Shown piece by piece: positions 60,211 through 64,000 of a DNA stretch of 64,000 nucleotides (positions are counted from its first letter, which is position 1; each line of letters starts with the position of its first letter). Where the stretch lies: contig BSBM01000232.1 of assembly GCA_027924585.1 (NCBI GenBank), positions 27,056,501 to 27,120,500 on the forward strand. Direction: 5' to 3'. The notes beneath the pieces are model-generated. The model searched no databases, had not been told where the DNA came from, and saw only the letters and a list, made by a program, of their open reading frames with translations. The position numbers and the translations under genes were made by a program. The stretch is from Larix kaempferi. Taxonomy: Eukaryota > Streptophyta > Pinopsida > Pinales > Pinaceae.

Positions 60211-60681
60211 TATTTATGTCCTCCTGCTGTTGATTGTGCTTGCTTTGTATATTTAAACTAATCATTCTTCTATCTTGTTCCACTTGAGCTAGGAAATTCC
60301 ATGATTTTAGGGTATTATGGATCAAATAGGAAAAATGTCATCAAGGATGCCTCAATGGAACCCCTTAGAGAATACTTAAGGAAAGGCATGGACATTGCTA
60401 GCTAAAAGAAAGAGAATACGAGGCCAATCATGTTCCAGGTTAGAAAACTTGGAAATGGATTTGTATGCCCCACATATTTTATTTATCTTGCATCAAGTTT
60501 ATTCCTACTAGCAATGGGATTTGATGAGGTAGCTTTCATGATATTCCACTTTGTTATAAATGTGTTGCTCTACTTGTAGGCTTTTAAAAATGCATTGCAA
60601 GAAGTCGAACCTTCTGTTTCGCAAAATGAATTTGGAATTTATGTAGAGTGGAATCAACAAATTAGCATACTTTCAGTGTAG
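57632..60681 (+). pseudogene. FIGL1/spastin-like AAA ATPase gene fragment with introns, captured in the CACTA
   Basis: Exons in plus orientation with splice-like borders. 58662-58743 reads ITGATNRPQDLDEAVI and ends at AG|GTAC (second copy ends 59957). The 96-base exon encoding EAREWIIKDILEKDGLFSLS...CNITEG lies at 57632-57727, 58396-58491, 58863-58958, 59620-59715 and about 60073-60169. 60311-60438 reads YYGSNRKNVIKDASMEPLRE with one TAA. 60580-60681 reads AFKNALQEVEPSVSQNEFGI...YVEWNQQISILSV and ends in a natural stop. This is the C-terminal part of the meiotic-clade AAA family (fidgetin-like/spastin/katanin group), which remodel protein or microtubule assemblies. Walker motifs are absent, two exon copies have a mutated donor (GAATGT for GAAGGT), and the ATNRP exon lacks bases needed for the RRL-x-KR motif. 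Retained introns show capture at the DNA level. Confidence 0.85.
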
Positions 60682-62227
60682 TTGTTAGACTGGAAAATTT
60701 TGTGAGTGGTTTTCGATAATATTAATGTAATAAACCATATTTCTAATTCTTCATGGCACCCCTCTTTTGTTACTTTTGTTGAGTCTAGAAATTTGATAGA
60801 ATAGTTGAAATTTCATAACTGAAGACTTTTGCTTGATCTAATATGTTTTAGTGACACTTGAAAGTGTTCCTATAGGTGGTCACCTCAAATGTATTTCACT
60901 TTTATTAATTTGTTCTTTATTTGCACTAAATTTCACTAACCAAATTTAAGCTTCCAGGCTAAAGAGTTTATTAACAATGTAGTATCTCCTACCAATCAAC
61001 ATTTGGAATGTGTTGTTATACTAAAAGAGGTGATGGGCCAGATGACTTCAATACAAAAGAGTTCAAGCCTTTCTACAAGGAAGTATGCATATGAATAAAT
61101 GTTGTCTCTGTAAATTATTTTCAATCAAAAGAGGTCAATTCTAACATATCTAAGTATAATTTCTTGCAGGTTTTCTTATGTGTAATTGTATCATATTGGT
61201 TGCCGATCTGGTCGTATGCCTTTTGTGTAATTGTATCTTATTGGAAAAGCTACAATTAGGCAAGGCCAATGATGTTATGCCAAAAGGATTTCCAACCATG
61301 ATATTCAATTTTGAATAGAATTCTTTTATTTGTTACTGTAAACATTGTTCTTTTCTGAGCTAATTGTGCATTCTTTTTAGTATTTTTTAATTGTTGTATT
61401 GGGAATGAACAATTTTCATGCAGCTCCTTCATGACAAAGTTTTGGTACTATTAGTATAAGTGTGTTTTGCAACATTCTTTAATTCAATTGACTGATATCT
61501 TGTCTCTTCAATTCATAGTTGTTTTACAACATTCTTTAATTTAGTATTAATGAATGCCTTGTCTCTTCACCTTTGCAGTGTCGAATTTTTAGGGGATGGA
61601 AAATATCAAGTCTTAAATCATAGAGTCAGAAGATGGATTCTACATAGGAAGAGGCAAGGACTTAAAGGAAAATCGAGGACACATGCTGGGAAACAAGATG
61701 TGCGAGTGCATAGTGGGTGTTGGTTAAATGACAATAAGGAAATCATTGTATTTTTGTGGGCATTGCCAAGGTTTCACTTAGTGGCCATTGCAATATTTTG
61801 ATGATTTTCATGTAAAGTATGGAGACCATTTTTTCATGGACTAGTATTAGTTCATTAGTGGATATTCGGTTGGAAACTCATATATATTGTAATACTTGAC
61901 ATTATTAATTTAGTGTTGTAATTAACTAATGCGAATTTGCATGATTCACATGTGTATTCATATTTGATGAGCATGAATATTGTATGATATTCTTTTAATT
62001 TAGTCATAATATCATATCCATTTATATTGATTAATAATGAACACAAGTAAAATAAATAAATGACTAAATTAGTCGTTTATATTGATTAACAATGAAATAA
62101 AATGATATAATATAAAACTACTAAATTAGTCATTTATATAATGAATATGAAACTACTAAATAAAGATAATGACTACTACAAATGATAAATTAACGACTTA
62201 AAAAATGACTAAAATTCACATATAAAT
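60682..62227. other. CACTA interior and start of right subterminal region
   Basis: Exon-like wording KRGDGPDDFNTKEFKPFYKE at about 61025-61083 and an 83-codon frame at 61550-61801 are present, neither recognised. From about 62040 the sequence fills with TTAGTCATTTAT / AATGACTAA motifs, the right-hand counterpart of the left subterminal array. Confidence 0.5.
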
Positions 62228-62486
62228 GACTATTAGTAGCTAATTTGCAGTATCTTATAGCTCGACTAACTTAGTCGTATTTATTTGTCATTAATAGTTG
62301 CCTTGTTTAGTTGTATATTAGGTCATTGATTTAGTCATTAATTTGTTAATTTTAGTCATTTTAGTGACAATTAATGACAAAATCAATGACCAAATATACA
62401 ACTAAACAAGGCAACTATTAATGACTAAAATAAATACGACTAAGTTAGTCGAGCTATAGGATACTGCAAATTAGCTACTAGTAGTC
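62228..62486. repeat. 259-bp fold-back palindrome in the CACTA right subterminal region
   Basis: The left arm starts GACTATTAGTAGCTAATTTG and the right arm ends CAAATTAGCTACTAGTAGTC. Arms of about 115-125 bases pair almost perfectly through GCTCGACTAACTTAGTCG, GTTGCCTTGTTTAGTTGTAT and the centre near 62357. Confidence 0.9.
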
Positions 62487-62531
62487 GCCGACTCAAAATA
62501 GTCATTTATATGCAATTTTTAGTAACTAATT

Positions 62532-62549
62532 TCTCATTTTGTACTAGTG
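62532..62549 (-). repeat. CACTA right terminal inverted repeat
   Basis: TCTCATTTTGTACTAGTG is the exact reverse complement of the left 18 bases. The 3-bp duplication ATA follows. Confidence 0.9.
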
Positions 62550-62552
62550 ATA
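62550..62552. other. CACTA target-site duplication, right
   Basis: ATA matches 24231-24233. Confidence 0.8.
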
Positions 62553-62805
62553 TGTCAATCTATTCAAAGTCCACGACTTGATTGAGGGTGTGATAACCAG
62601 GTCCCCAAAATTGTGTAACAACCTCTTCAGTAAGTAAGATGTTATTATTGGAACCCATGAGAGCATCTTCCCCTAATTTCACTAGAGTGTCATTGTTACA
62701 CCAAAATCTCGTCATCATGAGTTATGTGTCCTTTATATGCCATGATCCCTAAAGTAATGGGGTTAAAACATCAAAAGGGAAGTTGTTATTTATCCTTTAA
62801 CCTTA
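62553..62805 (+). other. Flank of the CACTA insertion
   Basis: Short stretch between the CACTA and the next LTR. It should continue the interrupted plus-strand gypsy element, but I see no RT, RNase H or integrase motif. Confidence 0.4.
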
Positions 62806-63666
62806 TGTTGTCACCCTGACGCGCCATGATCTTTGGCAAGGTGCGTCAGACTCGAGGTGACACGCTCTACACCTTAGCAGAGTGCATTGGTGGCGCATGG
62901 TGCCCTTGCACAAGGTGTGTTGAATTCCCATTGGCGCGAGTTTATCTTGTGCAAGGTGCGTCACTATTGGTTAAAAAGGATAAAGGGAAGCTTCGAGCGA
63001 CTTCTCGAAGCTTGGATGGCATGGAGACTTATCCCTACATATATGAGAAGGTGGCACTTGACCCCCTTACCTAGTGGGATGATCTCTTAAGCCTCTCCCC
63101 TAAATCCTCAACCTCTCTTATCCCTTTAGCCCTATATATATGAACCCCCTCTCCATTTTCAAGGGAGGAAGGATTGAGTACCTATATGCTGGTGGAATTT
63201 CTCTAGGTGATCCTCTTCATCCATTAGGAGGCTAAGCATTTGATCTTGGAGGCTAGGATTGTTGGAAGGAGGTTATGACATCAAAGCGTTGGTCGTAACA
63301 TCTCTCTCATTGTACTTCTTATTATTACATCTAATGGAAATTCTTTCCATAAACTTGTTGTGTTAATAATGTTTAGGATTAAATTCTTTGACTGTTGATC
63401 TAGATAAATTCACATCCATGTGATTTTATTACTTGTTTGTTTCCACACGTTTTGTCCATTTTGGCAGCTAAAGATCTGAAGATTAGGACTTGGATCAACA
63501 AGGAGAAAGGAACTTCACCCGTAAGTTAAGCCATATCTTTCACTTATATTGCATTTTAATTGATCTAGGAAAGGCATTTGTATTATGTACTGTATTTTTT
63601 CTAGATATGAACCATTCAGACTTGGGAGATCCATTTGAGTCCGCCCTTACAGATTGTCCGTAAACA
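62806..63666 (+). repeat. 5' LTR of a Ty3/gypsy element running off the window
   Basis: Starts TGTTGTCACC (approximate) and ends GTAAACA five bases before a gypsy primer-binding site. The U3 part carries three copies of a GCGC...CAAGGTG(C/T)GT motif (62820-62965). A CTATATATATGAACCCC TATA box lies at about 63131. The 5' end is inferred from TG and the drop in similarity of composition. Confidence 0.6.
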
Positions 63667-63670
63667 AATT

Positions 63671-63688
63671 TGGTGACCATACTGGGGA
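63671..63688 (+). other. Primer-binding site of the right-hand gypsy element
   Basis: TGGTGACCATACTGGGGA resembles the TGGCGAC...CTGGGGA type used by large plant gypsy elements (Tat/Ogre-like, tRNA-Arg in known cases), with about four mismatches to that reference as I recall it. Confidence 0.6.
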
Positions 63689-64000
63689 GAGTAGTCCATG
63701 ATTTTGATTTCATTGCATTTTTGGTCTCTTTCATTTCTTTCCAAATTAGCCTCTAGCCTCTAAGTTGCCTCTTCTTCTTGGATATGACCATCAGAGAGTC
63801 TCTGGGCCATCCATAATCTGTTTAGGATCTTTATTGAGCCTTCTATATTTTTATTCTTTCAAAGTTTTTATTTTTTTGTTGCTTGGATCCCACCCGACGC
63901 ACTTGTGAAGTTCATAGCCCACGTCACTGTAATTTTGATGCGTTTAGCCAGTAGCCTGCGTCGCTGATGCAGTTTGTTAGTTTGCAGCCTTCGTCGCTGA
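63689..64000 (+). other. Leader of the right-hand gypsy element (incomplete)
   Basis: Non-coding to the window end. Short direct repeats of CCTGCGTCGCTGATGCAGTTTG / GCAGCCTTCGTCGCTGA type at 63880-64000. Confidence 0.5.

Larger units (their letters stand above)
24234..62549. mobile_element. Giant CACTA (EnSpm-type) DNA transposon
   Basis: The left end reads CACTAGTACAAAATGAGA (24234-24251) and the right end is its exact reverse complement (62532-62549). Both are flanked by ATA (24231-24233 and 62550-62552), the 3-bp target duplication typical of CACTA elements. Subterminal regions on both sides are dense in AATGACTAA/TTAGTCATT motifs, as expected for transposase-binding arrays. The element spans 38,316 bp, about 24.2 kb without the two copia insertions. 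No TNPD/TNPA-like transposase was recognised, so it is probably non-autonomous or decayed. It carries host gene fragments (STP transporter, AAA ATPase, other exon-like pieces). Confidence 0.85.

Noticed and set aside
24234-62549. Search for a CACTA transposase
   Set aside because: None of the frames in the non-copia parts carries a motif I could tie to TNPD or TNPA, so no transposase is annotated.
1-64000. tRNA, rRNA and bacterial-type regulatory sites
   Set aside because: Looked for and not seen; the only tRNA-related strings are retrotransposon primer-binding sites.

Overview
The window is nuclear DNA from a seed plant with a large, transposon-rich genome. The evidence is AT-rich intergenic sequence, plant-type Ty1/copia and Ty3/gypsy polyproteins, initiator-tRNA-Met primer-binding sites (TGGTATCAGAGC), a CACTA DNA transposon, and decayed fragments of plant genes (callose synthase, a sugar transporter, a FIGL1/spastin-like AAA ATPase) that keep exon/intron structure. 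A gymnosperm is possible but cannot be proven from this sequence. No intact host gene is visible; almost everything recognisable is a mobile element or a pseudogene.

Layout. (1) 1-7740: a decayed Ty3/gypsy element with a gag-like region full of P/Q/G/N/W repeats, a retropepsin-like piece, and a 3' LTR at 7048-7740. A GC-richer solo LTR (3703-5169) interrupts it. (2) 7741-16914: AT-rich intergenic DNA with a callose synthase C-terminal pseudogene (11835-12401, minus), a 105-bp duplication and a 36-bp minisatellite. (3) 16915-20270: a minus-strand chromodomain Ty3/gypsy element whose RT and RNase H have been deleted. (4) 20275-24233: a plus-strand Ty3/gypsy element with a 418-bp tandem duplication inside gag and a solo LTR (22683-23216, TSD CTTTT) between protease and RT.

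(5) 24234-62549: one 38.3-kb CACTA-type transposon inserted in the RT region of element 4. It has 18-bp identical terminal inverted repeats, a perfect 3-bp ATA target duplication, and subterminal fold-back repeats. Inside lie two structurally complete copia insertions: plus strand 25241-32499 (TSD AAAAT) and minus strand 47182-54021 (TSD AAATT). It also carries fragments of host genes: a hexose-transporter (STP) exon and introns-included exons of a FIGL1/spastin-like AAA ATPase that have been amplified in a 1.23-kb tandem array. No transposase was recognised. (6) 62553-64000: residual flank followed by the 5' LTR, primer-binding site and leader of another Ty3/gypsy element that runs off the window.

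The insertion order can be read from the nesting: gypsy (+) first, then the CACTA, then the two copias (LTR divergence about 3-4% by eye). The most notable signals are the giant gene-capturing CACTA and an array of short hairpins with covarying stems and an AGGNN-type loop in the 3' non-coding regions of both copia elements.
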